From a virus: DNA of 54,353 nucleotides. This document shows, piece after piece, positions 47,794 to 54,353 of the stretch (within the stretch, counting starts at the first letter, position 1; each line of letters opens with the position of its first letter). The translations under genes and the position numbers were made by a program. The DNA is taken from positions 1 through 54,353 of IMG/VR virus record IMGVR_UViG_3300025617_000030; one strand, given 5' to 3'. Under the pieces are notes generated by a model. The model ran no database searches and was not told where the DNA came from. It saw only the letters and a program-made list of their open reading frames with translations.

Positions 47794-48916
47794 CCTGATA
47801 CCGTTTTCGTTTCCTGGTAAAATTAAATCAAAGACCATTGAGAGGTTTTTACCCCATGGATACACCGTTGATGGTGTAGATTATTACGATGGGCTATCAA
47901 ACAAATGGGACTTTTCTCTTGGATATAAAAGAGAAGAGATCATTGATTACGTCTCAGAACGTATGAAGTCACACCCGGCTTGTAAGTTTGAGATGATGTC
48001 ACCTGGTGTCGAAGAACTCAATCATGAACTAGATACAATTACAAATGGTGATTTTGCTGCATCGTTTTACACACTCTCAGGATCTGATGCTGTCGAGTCC
48101 GCGATACGAGTTGCATACCATTACCATCGGAATCGTAAGCACGTGATTTGTTATAACGGTAGTTATCACGGAAGTACGCAGTTTACAAGTGAACTGACTT
48201 CTATATCAATAGCAAATAACCGTACGATTGCAAGAACACACATTGTTCATCACATCGATCCCGACGAGCTCGAGGAAAAAATTCTAGAGATAGGGCCTGA
48301 CGATGTTGCTTGTATTTTAAAAGAACCTTTCTCGATTCAGACTTCATCTGTTGTTCTTTCACCTGAGTACTACAAGAGAGTGCGTGAGCTGTGCGACAAA
48401 CATGATATCCTTTTTATTGTCGATGACGTCGCTCTCTGTATGGGTAAGACAGGTGAGTGGTTTGGCTACCAAAGGTTCGAGATGGAACCTGATATCGTTG
48501 CCTTCGGTAAGTCAGTCTCGGCTGGATACTATGCACTCGCCGGAATCCTAGTCAATGACAAAGTACTTCAGAGGCTGAGAGGTAAGTTACTCTCGATGGG
48601 TTACACACAAAGTCCACACATGCCTGGAATATACTCGGCTTTAAAGACTATAGATACCATTAGAAATGAGGATCTATTGAACAATGTAAAGAGCATGGAG
48701 GATCAAACTCCTCACGGTAATGCAATTGGATGTTACCTTTCTATTGAGGCTCAGAGCACTGCTGCATCTGAGTTACGTAACCAGGGAATCATTGCGTCTG
48801 GCTCTAAGTTTAACACACCTCATACACTAAGGTTTATGTTCCAGATCGATACTGACCTGAGCCACCACGCTGATGTTCTACATAGGGTATACTCCCTTCC
48901 CTCAGTGGTACTCTAA
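47783..48916 (+). CDS. Class III PLP aminotransferase/aminomutase-like
   Basis: 377 aa, shorter than typical glutamate-1-semialdehyde aminomutase (about 430). TLSGSDAVESAIRVAYHYHR, CYNGSYHGSTQ (Y128-H129 stacking region), LFIVDDVALCMGKTG (D214/D215) and VAFGKSVSAGYYALAG (K243, Schiff base) are the class III active site. The C-terminal domain is reduced. Known relatives act on amino-sugars or glutamate semialdehyde; a sugar-amino step would fit the glycosyltransferases nearby. Last gene of the island. Confidence 0.82.
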   Translation: MIDSLIPFSFPGKIKSKTIERFLPHGYTVDGVDYYDGLSNKWDFSLGYKREEIIDYVSERMKSHPACKFEMMSPGVEELNHELDTITNGDFAASFYTLSGSDAVESAIRVAYHYHRNRKHVICYNGSYHGSTQFTSELTSISIANNRTIARTHIVHHIDPDELEEKILEIGPDDVACILKEPFSIQTSSVVLSPEYYKRVRELCDKHDILFIVDDVALCMGKTGEWFGYQRFEMEPDIVAFGKSVSAGYYALAGILVNDKVLQRLRGKLLSMGYTQSPHMPGIYSALKTIDTIRNEDLLNNVKSMEDQTPHGNAIGCYLSIEAQSTAASELRNQGIIASGSKFNTPHTLRFMFQIDTDLSHHADVLHRVYSLPSVVL

Positions 48917-48946
48917 TATTATATCATGATTTCTTTGTTCTGTACA

Positions 48947-48954
48947 TATAAATA
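48947..48954 (+). promoter_or_regulatory. Late promoter TATAAATA (fibre operon, distal)
   Basis: TATAAATA in the 118-base gap before the fibre genes, 81 bases before the 49035 start. A TGTACA directly upstream has no TATAAT at the right distance. Confidence 0.7.
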
Positions 48955-48990
48955 ATACAAAGGTTTGCCCATATCCAGGGTTTGAAATCT

Positions 48991-48998
48991 TATAAATA
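48991..48998 (+). promoter_or_regulatory. Late promoter TATAAATA (fibre operon, proximal)
   Basis: Second TATAAATA, 37 bases before the start at 49035. Tandem late promoters suggest strong late expression of the fibre block. Confidence 0.8.
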
Positions 48999-49034
48999 AA
49001 TGTAAGTAAAACACTATATGCTGATGGGAAGTAA

Positions 49035-49370
49035 ATGGCTGTAGTAGCTAATATAACAATTGATCAAGGATCTGCTTTCGACTCTACGATTGACGTAGAA
49101 GACGCTGGCGGTAATCCAGCAGATCTAACAGGTTACTCTGCACGAGGTGAGATTCGTAAGACTTATGCCTCATCGACCGCAGTGACTTTTTCTGCAAGTG
49201 TATCAGACCCGTCAAATGGCAAAATAAATATATCGCTAAGTGGTGACCAAACCGGTGCAATGAAAGCCGGCCGATACGTATACGATGTTGAGGTGGTGTC
49301 TTCTGGAGGCGTGATTACTCGAGTAGTTGAGGGTCAGGTCGAAATAACTCCACGAGTTACAAGGGTCTAA
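49035..49370 (+). CDS. Small virion appendage protein (beta-sandwich)
   Basis: 111 aa. ANITIDQGSAFDSTIDVEDA, then ARGEIRKTYASSTAVTFSAS and GRYVYDVEVVSSGGVITRVV resemble the BppU/adaptor-type beta domains that attach fibres. A GGGAAG precedes the ATG. First gene behind the tandem late promoters. Confidence 0.65.
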   Translation: MAVVANITIDQGSAFDSTIDVEDAGGNPADLTGYSARGEIRKTYASSTAVTFSASVSDPSNGKINISLSGDQTGAMKAGRYVYDVEVVSSGGVITRVVEGQVEITPRVTRV

Positions 49371-49371
49371 A

Positions 49372-49584
49372 ATGGCTTTAAAAGGTACACTCAACGTTCA
49401 GCAGGAAATCAAGGCAAAAACAGTTGCTGTAGTTCCTTCTGCCAGTTTATTGGATCTCAATGATGTAGATTCATCCCAACTTGATGATGGTGCAGTGATG
49501 ATTTATGATTTAAGTTCACAAAAATTTGTGTTGACCCAAGAGGTGAAGAACCCAAACACAAAAATCATTGGAGGTAGCTTTTAA
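49372..49584 (+). CDS. Small structural protein (70 aa)
   Basis: MALKGTLNVQQEIKAKTVAV, then LLDLNDVDSSQLDDGAVMIY. The LDLNDVD/LDDGAVMIYDLSSQKFVL pattern is like the SIDDLSDVDT-x-GQVLKWDG units of the large fibre downstream, here as a single unit. It is coupled to the next gene by an overlapping stop/start (TTTTAATG). Confidence 0.65.
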   Translation: MALKGTLNVQQEIKAKTVAVVPSASLLDLNDVDSSQLDDGAVMIYDLSSQKFVLTQEVKNPNTKIIGGSF

Positions 49585-51260
49585 TGTCCACCGTCATTAA
49601 ACTCAAATATTCGAGTACGACCAATCAGCCAGCTGATGATCTACTCCAACTAGCCGAACCGGCGTATTCCTACGCGTCGGACAGGCTGTTTATAGGCGCT
49701 GACAACGCCGGAACAATTATCCCTCATGTCATTGGTGGTAAGTACTTTACCGACATGTTGGATCATACAGCTGGAACTTTGACTGCTTCATCAGCAATCA
49801 TCGTCGACGCCAACTCTAAGATTGATGTACTCAATGTCGATAACTTAACACTCGACGGTAATACATTATCTTCTACAAATACGAATGGTGATATCACACT
49901 GAATCCTAACGGAACAGGTGGTATTAGTCTAAGTGCTAACACAACTGTTACTGGATCTCTTACTGTATCCGGTGCAATGGATTTCAACAACCAGCTTTCT
50001 GTACAGTCACTGAATGTCGAAGATCTTACCTCCGGTCGTGTCGTTCTTGCCGGTACATCTGGTGAACTAGAAGACGCCGCTGGATTTACATATACTGTTA
50101 GTTCAGGTGGAGAAGTAGATCTAGTTGTTGCTGGTTCGCTTTCCGTTGATAATGTCGATATTGACGGTAATGACATTTCAACATCTAATACGAATGGTAA
50201 CCTAACTCTTACACCAAATGGTACTGGTCTTGTTGTTATTAACAAGGATACTGGACTTAAGATTGCATCTGGTACAGAAGCATCTCGCCCAGCTGCTGGA
50301 ACTGTTGGCGATGGTGTTATTCGATTCAACGAAACTTCTAACCGTTTTGAAGGTACTGTCAGTGGTTCTTGGGCAGGTCTCGGCGGTGTTGTTGATATCG
50401 ACCAAGATACTTACATTGATGCAGAAGAAAATGCTGACGAAGATATTCTTCGCTTCTACACTGCTGGAACCCAGCAACTTCAAGTATCGGGTGCTGGTGT
50501 TGTAGTTACCGACGGTGTCGGACTTACTGTTAACGGTGGAATCGATGTCGATAATATTAACATCGATACCGACACAATTAACATTAACGGTTCAACGATT
50601 CAGGGCACTGGTAACTCCTCGGCGGGTACCATTGTACTTGATCCTGCTCCTGCAGCTGGTGACAACGGCGGTGACTTGGTTGTTCGTGGTAACCTACAAG
50701 TTACTGGTACAACTACAACTGTCAACTCAACTGTTGTTGAGATCGCTGATCCAGTTATTGTCCTCGGTGATGATTCAACCACCGATTCACTTGATCGTGG
50801 TGTCTCACTCAAATATAACGATGGTGCTGCAAAAACTGCATTCTTTGGTTGGGATCGTGGTTCTGATAACAACTTCACGTTTGTTGTTGATTCAACTGTT
50901 GCTGATGCTAAGTTCAACAATCTAAAGCTTGCTGGTTCAATTACCGAAGTCGATGGTGCTGCCCCAACCGCTGGTCAATTGTTAATCGGTAACGGTACTA
51001 ACGGTGATTTGCAACTTGGTACTCTGAGCGCTGGCGATTCGGTTACAGTTACGAATACCGACGGTGGTATTGAGATTGATGTCGATGCTTCGACTGCAGT
51101 TGCAACAGCCGACATTACTGACACTGGTGACGGTGTTGTCGATTATGCTCCTGCTTCGGCTAATGCTACTTCACGCGGTGCTTCGACGTTTGCTTCAGAA
51201 CAGTTTAATGTATCATCTGGTCATGTGGTTATTACACAGATCGAAGGCGGTACGTTCTAA
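49584..51260 (+). CDS. Tail fibre-like protein with beta-helix repeats
   Basis: 558 aa. N-terminal attachment domain (KLKYSSTTNQPADDLLQLAE, PAYSYASDRLFIGADNAGTI) and a shaft with repeated units (DNLTLDGNTLSSTNTNGDIT about residue 85, and again about 188 and 325). The end (ATSRGASTFASEQFNVSSGH) is a typical conserved C-terminal cap in cyanophage fibres. Probably trimeric, outside the baseplate. A hairpin terminator follows. Confidence 0.75.
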   Translation: MSTVIKLKYSSTTNQPADDLLQLAEPAYSYASDRLFIGADNAGTIIPHVIGGKYFTDMLDHTAGTLTASSAIIVDANSKIDVLNVDNLTLDGNTLSSTNTNGDITLNPNGTGGISLSANTTVTGSLTVSGAMDFNNQLSVQSLNVEDLTSGRVVLAGTSGELEDAAGFTYTVSSGGEVDLVVAGSLSVDNVDIDGNDISTSNTNGNLTLTPNGTGLVVINKDTGLKIASGTEASRPAAGTVGDGVIRFNETSNRFEGTVSGSWAGLGGVVDIDQDTYIDAEENADEDILRFYTAGTQQLQVSGAGVVVTDGVGLTVNGGIDVDNINIDTDTININGSTIQGTGNSSAGTIVLDPAPAAGDNGGDLVVRGNLQVTGTTTTVNSTVVEIADPVIVLGDDSTTDSLDRGVSLKYNDGAAKTAFFGWDRGSDNNFTFVVDSTVADAKFNNLKLAGSITEVDGAAPTAGQLLIGNGTNGDLQLGTLSAGDSVTVTNTDGGIEIDVDASTAVATADITDTGDGVVDYAPASANATSRGASTFASEQFNVSSGHVVITQIEGGTF

Positions 51261-51270
51261 GAATACAAGC

Positions 51271-51291
51271 GGGGGATCTTTATCCCCCTTT
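51271..51291 (+). terminator. Hairpin terminator after the fibre gene
   Basis: A 7-bp stem GGGGGAT/ATCCCCC with loop CTTT (51271-51288) followed by TTT. The T-run is short, so termination is probably partial and allows read-through to the next gene. Confidence 0.65.
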
Positions 51292-51312
51292 GACTTGCCT
51301 CTTTAGGCTTAT

Positions 51313-51320
51313 TATAAAAG
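51313..51320 (+). promoter_or_regulatory. Possible degenerate late promoter TATAAAAG
   Basis: TATAAAAG lies 13 bases before the start at 51333 and just after a terminator. It differs from TATAAATA in the last two bases, so activity is uncertain. Confidence 0.35.
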
Positions 51321-51332
51321 GTCTTTACCTGG

Positions 51333-53213
51333 ATGTCGACAAATATTATACACAAGAGAACCGCCGTATCCGGTCGTTCTCCTACTACATCGCAACTACA
51401 GTTTGGTGAGATCGCGGTCAACACAGTTGACGGTGCAATTTACTTTAAGATCAATGATGGTTCAGATAGAATCATTGAGGCGACAAAAGATCGCTTTGTA
51501 TTCGATGTAGTAAATAATGGTTCAGGTGCGTACACCTACTCGGGTGTAGGTCTATCGTCTGCAGATAATCCAACACTTTATCTTACTCGTGGCGCTACAT
51601 ACGAATTTCATGTAGATGCAACAGGTCACCCTTTCTATATCAAAACTGCTGCTAACACTGGTACAAGCGATCAGTATACGAGTGGTGTTTCAGGACAGGG
51701 AACAGAGACTGGTATCGTCACGTTTACGGTACCGATGGATGCGCCTAGTGTACTATATTATATTTGTCAATTCCATGCATCGATGGTTGGTACAATCCAT
51801 GTCATTGATCAGGGCCTAGAATACACAGACTTTACTGTCACGACCGCTACCGCATCTGGTAACGGTGCTCTTACATTTGATTCGGCAACAGGCGAGTTTA
51901 CATTTACTCCAGCTGATGTACCTACGTCTACAACTGAGTTGTCTGAAGGAACAAATCTTTATTATACCGATGCGAGAGCCGATGCCCGTATTGGTCTTGC
52001 CTCAATTGATGATCTCTCTGATGTTGACACAAGCACAACTGCTCCTACAACCGGACAAGTACTCAAGTGGGATGGCGCTAAGTGGGCACCAGGTGATGAT
52101 GCGACAGAGGGTGGCGCAGGTTTAGATGCCGACACTCTTGACGGTCAGGATGGTTCATACTACCTCAACTATAATAACTTTACGAATACACCTACCATTC
52201 CTTCTGTTCTCACGGATCTTAGTATCACGGACGGAACAAACGGTCAGGTACTTACGACTGATGGTGCTGGTAACTTCACATTCACTACCGTTTCAAGTGG
52301 TGGTGGAATTGCACTAACAGATCTCTCTGTAACAACTGCAGCTGCTTCAGGTGGTGGATCACTATCATACGATAATACAACAGGCGTATTTACGTTTGCT
52401 CCTGCAGTTCAAGTTACAAGCATCGATGACTTATCCGATGTTGATACTACAACTGCTGCTCCTACAAATGGTCAAGCTCTTGTTTGGGACGGTACTAACT
52501 TTGTACCTGGTACTGTTGCATCTTCTGTTACATCTATTGATGACCTAGACGACGTCGACATCACGACTACGACTCCTACCACCGGTCAAGTACTAAAGTG
52601 GGATGGATCGAAGTTCATTCCTGGTAATGATATTCAGGGTACTGGTGGCGGTGGTACATCAGGTGGCGGTGGATTTGAGTCACGTGTATATGTGTACTCG
52701 ATTAGTGCAAATACAACATCTGTTACTGGTGCAGATGACAACGGCGATACACTCTCTTTTGATGGTGATAGCGTCGAAGTTTATGTTAATGGTGTTCGTC
52801 TTGTAGGACAAACGGTTGACTATACAGCATCTAGCGGTAACACAATCAACTTTACAGAAACGGTATTTAACGGTTCTATTGTTGAAGTTGTTGTCCTCGA
52901 GAAGATTAACACAGATGAGGTTTCGCTCACAGACCAGCTTCCAGGGACAGTATACTCTTTTGATGCTACTAAGTATCGTTCAGTGAAACTTATTATTCAG
53001 ATGACACATTCTACGAATGGTTATCATGCAACGGAAGTATTGTTGATTCATGACGGAACAACAGCATACATGACCGAGTACGCAACAGTATTTACGTCAG
53101 CGTCACTTGGGGTTGTTGATGCGTCTATCTCTGGTGGACTTGTGAATGTAACAGTCGCGGCAACAACAGCAAATACGGATGTGAAAGCCAAGGTTCTCAC
53201 GATCGAAGTATAA
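51333..53213 (+). CDS. Tail fibre with cupredoxin-like domain and GQVLKWDG repeats
   Basis: 626 aa. N-terminal attachment (NIIHKRTAVSGRSPTTSQLQ, FGEIAVNTVDGAIYFKIND). Residues about 53-158 form a beta domain with H99 (ATGHPF), C145, H148 and M151 (YYICQFHASMVG), the four ligands of a type 1 copper site. Residues about 224-432 hold three SIDDL-x-DVD units, each followed by GQ-x-L-x-WDG, after DVPTSTTELSEGTNLYYTDA. The C-terminus has DSVEVYVNGVRLVGQTVDYT and a beta cap. Probably a receptor-contacting appendage. Start at ATG 51333. Confidence 0.78.
   Translation: MSTNIIHKRTAVSGRSPTTSQLQFGEIAVNTVDGAIYFKINDGSDRIIEATKDRFVFDVVNNGSGAYTYSGVGLSSADNPTLYLTRGATYEFHVDATGHPFYIKTAANTGTSDQYTSGVSGQGTETGIVTFTVPMDAPSVLYYICQFHASMVGTIHVIDQGLEYTDFTVTTATASGNGALTFDSATGEFTFTPADVPTSTTELSEGTNLYYTDARADARIGLASIDDLSDVDTSTTAPTTGQVLKWDGAKWAPGDDATEGGAGLDADTLDGQDGSYYLNYNNFTNTPTIPSVLTDLSITDGTNGQVLTTDGAGNFTFTTVSSGGGIALTDLSVTTAAASGGGSLSYDNTTGVFTFAPAVQVTSIDDLSDVDTTTAAPTNGQALVWDGTNFVPGTVASSVTSIDDLDDVDITTTTPTTGQVLKWDGSKFIPGNDIQGTGGGGTSGGGGFESRVYVYSISANTTSVTGADDNGDTLSFDGDSVEVYVNGVRLVGQTVDYTASSGNTINFTETVFNGSIVEVVVLEKINTDEVSLTDQLPGTVYSFDATKYRSVKLIIQMTHSTNGYHATEVLLIHDGTTAYMTEYATVFTSASLGVVDASISGGLVNVTVAATTANTDVKAKVLTIEV
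52002..52630 (+). repeat. Three SIDDLSDVDT/GQVLKWDG repeats in fibre
   Basis: Units begin near 52002, 52418 and 52532. Each encodes SIDDL-S/D-DVD-x-TTT/A-PT-x-GQ-x-L-x-WDG. The first two are separated by about 320 bases of other fibre sequence; the last two are close to direct tandem. Confidence 0.7.
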
Positions 53214-53216
53214 ATA
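53209..53216 (+). promoter_or_regulatory. Late promoter TATAAATA before small fibre genes
   Basis: TATAAATA overlapping the stop of the fibre gene, 15 bases before the gene at 53231. An AGAGGA SD follows. Confidence 0.75.
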
Positions 53217-53230
53217 GGTAAGAGGAATAT

Positions 53231-53539
53231 ATGTCTAAAGCAAACGAACTATCACAACTAGGACAAGGACTTGTAGTCGACGGCAGCGGTAACATTACTG
53301 CGATCGCAATTGACAACTACCTTGACTCTTATGTGACAACAAATTCACTTGCTACAGAATCGTATGTTACTACAGCTGTGTCAAATCTAGTCGACTCAGC
53401 ACCTGGAACATTAGATACTCTTAACGAATTAGCAGCGGCTTTGGGTGATGATCCTAACTTCGCAACAACAGTAACAAACTCACTGGCATCAAAGGCAAGT
53501 GTTGATGACGCAACAGCATTAGCGATTGCACTGGGATAA
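53231..53539 (+). CDS. Short fibre/appendage protein (102 aa)
   Basis: MSKANELSQLGQGLVVDGSG, then LATESYVTTAVSNLVDSAPG and TLDTLNELAAALGDDPNFAT. The NLVDSAPGTLDTLNELAAALGDD motif is common in phage fibre and collar-type proteins. SD AGAGGA. Probably a small virion appendage. Confidence 0.7.
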   Translation: MSKANELSQLGQGLVVDGSGNITAIAIDNYLDSYVTTNSLATESYVTTAVSNLVDSAPGTLDTLNELAAALGDDPNFATTVTNSLASKASVDDATALAIALG

Positions 53540-53542
53540 GAT

Positions 53543-53878
53543 ATGGCAAATACGTTTAAACTACAAACATTTGACGGGTCAGCAACAAGCGCAGATACAG
53601 AAATGACTGTATATACAGTACCTTCTGCTACGACTGCTGTTGTTCTTGGTTTGACTCTTTCAAATATCTCAGGGACAACTATATACTCAACTGTCTTGAT
53701 CGAGAACGCAGATGGTGATAATGTTAACTTTCTGAAAGACATTCCGATACCAACTGGTTCTGCTGTAGAGGTTATGTCTGGCAACAAGATTGTATTGAAT
53801 ACGACTGATGTGTTGAAGGTAAAGAGTGATGCAGCAAGTTCACTTGACACATCATTGAGTATCATGGAGATCACCTAA
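53543..53878 (+). CDS. Small virion protein, paralogue of the next partial gene
   Basis: 111 aa. MANTFKLQTFDGSATSADTE, then MTVYTVPSATTAVVLGLTLS and an immunoglobulin-like strand pattern (STVLIENADGDNVNFLKDIP). The opening MANT-x-K and the VYTVPSA motif recur in the truncated gene at 54282. Overlaps the next start (TAATGG). Confidence 0.65.
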   Translation: MANTFKLQTFDGSATSADTEMTVYTVPSATTAVVLGLTLSNISGTTIYSTVLIENADGDNVNFLKDIPIPTGSAVEVMSGNKIVLNTTDVLKVKSDAASSLDTSLSIMEIT

Positions 53879-54279
53879 TGGCTAACTATATCGGTAATAG
53901 CCCAGAAACGATTATTCGTTCAAAGCAAGATGCTACTAAGATTGTAGCTACCGGTGGCCAAACAGAATTTACTGCTGGTCTTGATTTTGCACCTACTGAT
54001 TTTGTACAGGTGTTCCTAAACGGTATTCGTTTGATTGAGACAGATGACTATACAGTAGGTAACAATACAATCACTCTGGGATCTGGAGCTGCTCTTAACG
54101 ATGAGTTGATTGTCACTACTACAACACAGACTTTAGATGTCGATACATACTCAAAAGTAGAAACGGATGCACTCCTCGCTACAAAGGCATCATCAGCTGA
54201 TGTTACTGCAGCGATTACATCTGATAATGTCACAGACGATGGCAACGCATTACTTAACGCATTGATCTTTGGTGGATAA
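53878..54279 (+). CDS. Small virion appendage protein
   Basis: 133 aa. MANYIGNSPETIIRSKQDAT, then FVQVFLNGIRLIETDDYTVG, like the VEVYVNGVRLVGQTVDYT stretch at the end of the large fibre. The end carries DVDTYSKVETDALLATKASS, a fibre-type coiled/trimer motif. Structural role in the appendage is inferred. Confidence 0.65.
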   Translation: MANYIGNSPETIIRSKQDATKIVATGGQTEFTAGLDFAPTDFVQVFLNGIRLIETDDYTVGNNTITLGSGAALNDELIVTTTTQTLDVDTYSKVETDALLATKASSADVTAAITSDNVTDDGNALLNALIFGG

Positions 54280-54281
54280 CA

Positions 54282-54353
54282 ATGGCAAATACACTTAAAA
54301 ATGTGGTAACAAATGGAGTAGGAACAACAGAGGCGACCCTCTATACTGTTCCT
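54282..54353 (+). CDS. Small virion protein, 3' truncated by window
   Basis: Frame open to the window end: MANTLKNVVTNGVGTTEATL then YTVP. It has the same opening and YTVP position as the gene at 53543, so it is a tandem paralogue with a different loop sequence. Confidence 0.6.
   Translation, partial: MANTLKNVVTNGVGTTEATLYTVP

Noticed and set aside
48941-48964. TGTACA at 48941 as an early promoter
   Set aside because: No TATAAT 16-17 bases downstream; the TATAAATA that follows directly is a late promoter.
49763-50329. 188-aa - strand open frame opposite the fibre gene
   Set aside because: Low-complexity Ser/Pro/Val reading of fibre repeats; the + frame has clear fibre motifs and a coupled start.
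53329-53874. 181-aa - strand open frame opposite two small fibre genes
   Set aside because: Spans two + strand genes with recognisable motifs and coupled starts; no promoter or SD on the - strand.
1-54353. Prophage or integrated element boundaries
   Set aside because: No integrase, transposase, insertion sequence or att-like direct repeats found; all genes fit one virulent T4-like genome.

Overview
The window is part of a T4-like contractile-tailed phage genome of the marine/cyanophage-like branch. The evidence is a nearly complete set of T4-type baseplate and tube genes (gp48-, gp53-, gp27-, gp5-, gp25-, gp6- and gp8-like on the + strand; gp4-, gp2-, gp54/gp19-, gp26-, gp51- and tape-measure-like on the - strand), the replication/late-transcription trio gp33-gp59-gp32, and repeated TATAAATA late promoters. 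No terminase, portal, capsid, polymerase or integrase gene lies in the window, and both ends cut through genes, so this is an internal piece of a larger genome. The host cannot be named from sequence alone. A permuted two-piece tmRNA, secreted proteins with Gram-negative signal peptides and a lipoprotein point to a Gram-negative host, most simply an alphaproteobacterium (a picocyanobacterium is possible).

Layout: 1-4.7 kb (+) is a tightly overlapped run of small genes that includes a HAD phosphatase, a lipoprotein, exported proteins and an M15 peptidase (probable endolysin). 4.7-8.2 kb (-) is an envelope/lysis-like block: a small exported protein, a coiled-coil membrane protein, an EF-hand holin-like protein and two exported proteins, one with six Cys-rich repeats. 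8.3-10.0 kb (+) holds a Rossmann-like protein, a methyltransferase and a glycosyltransferase. 10.05-10.33 kb is the permuted tmRNA. 10.3-15.7 kb (+) is a run of small early/middle genes ending in gp33, gp59 and gp32 and a strong terminator. 15.7-20.3 kb (-) is hub/tube/head-completion. 20.3-37.7 kb (+) is baseplate and tail structure. 37.7-48.9 kb, on both strands, is an accessory island of glycosyltransferases, four Fe(II)/2-oxoglutarate-type oxygenases, methyltransferase-like proteins, a radical SAM enzyme, a fatty acid desaturase and a PLP aminotransferase. 49.0-54.35 kb (+) is tail-fibre/appendage genes with internal and tandem repeats.

Two promoter classes can be read by eye. Seven exact TGTACA-N16/17-TATAAT sites precede early/middle genes and the tmRNA (one is antisense in the island), and eleven exact TATAAATA late promoters precede mostly structural genes. 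The most unusual items are the phage-encoded permuted tmRNA (tag ANDSTYALAA), the TGTACA promoter family, the island of surface/protein/lipid-modifying enzymes set inside the tail gene region, a cupredoxin-like domain with amicyanin-type ligand spacing in a tail fibre, and DNA in which a C-terminal hydrophobic segment and the next gene's signal peptide are read in two frames.
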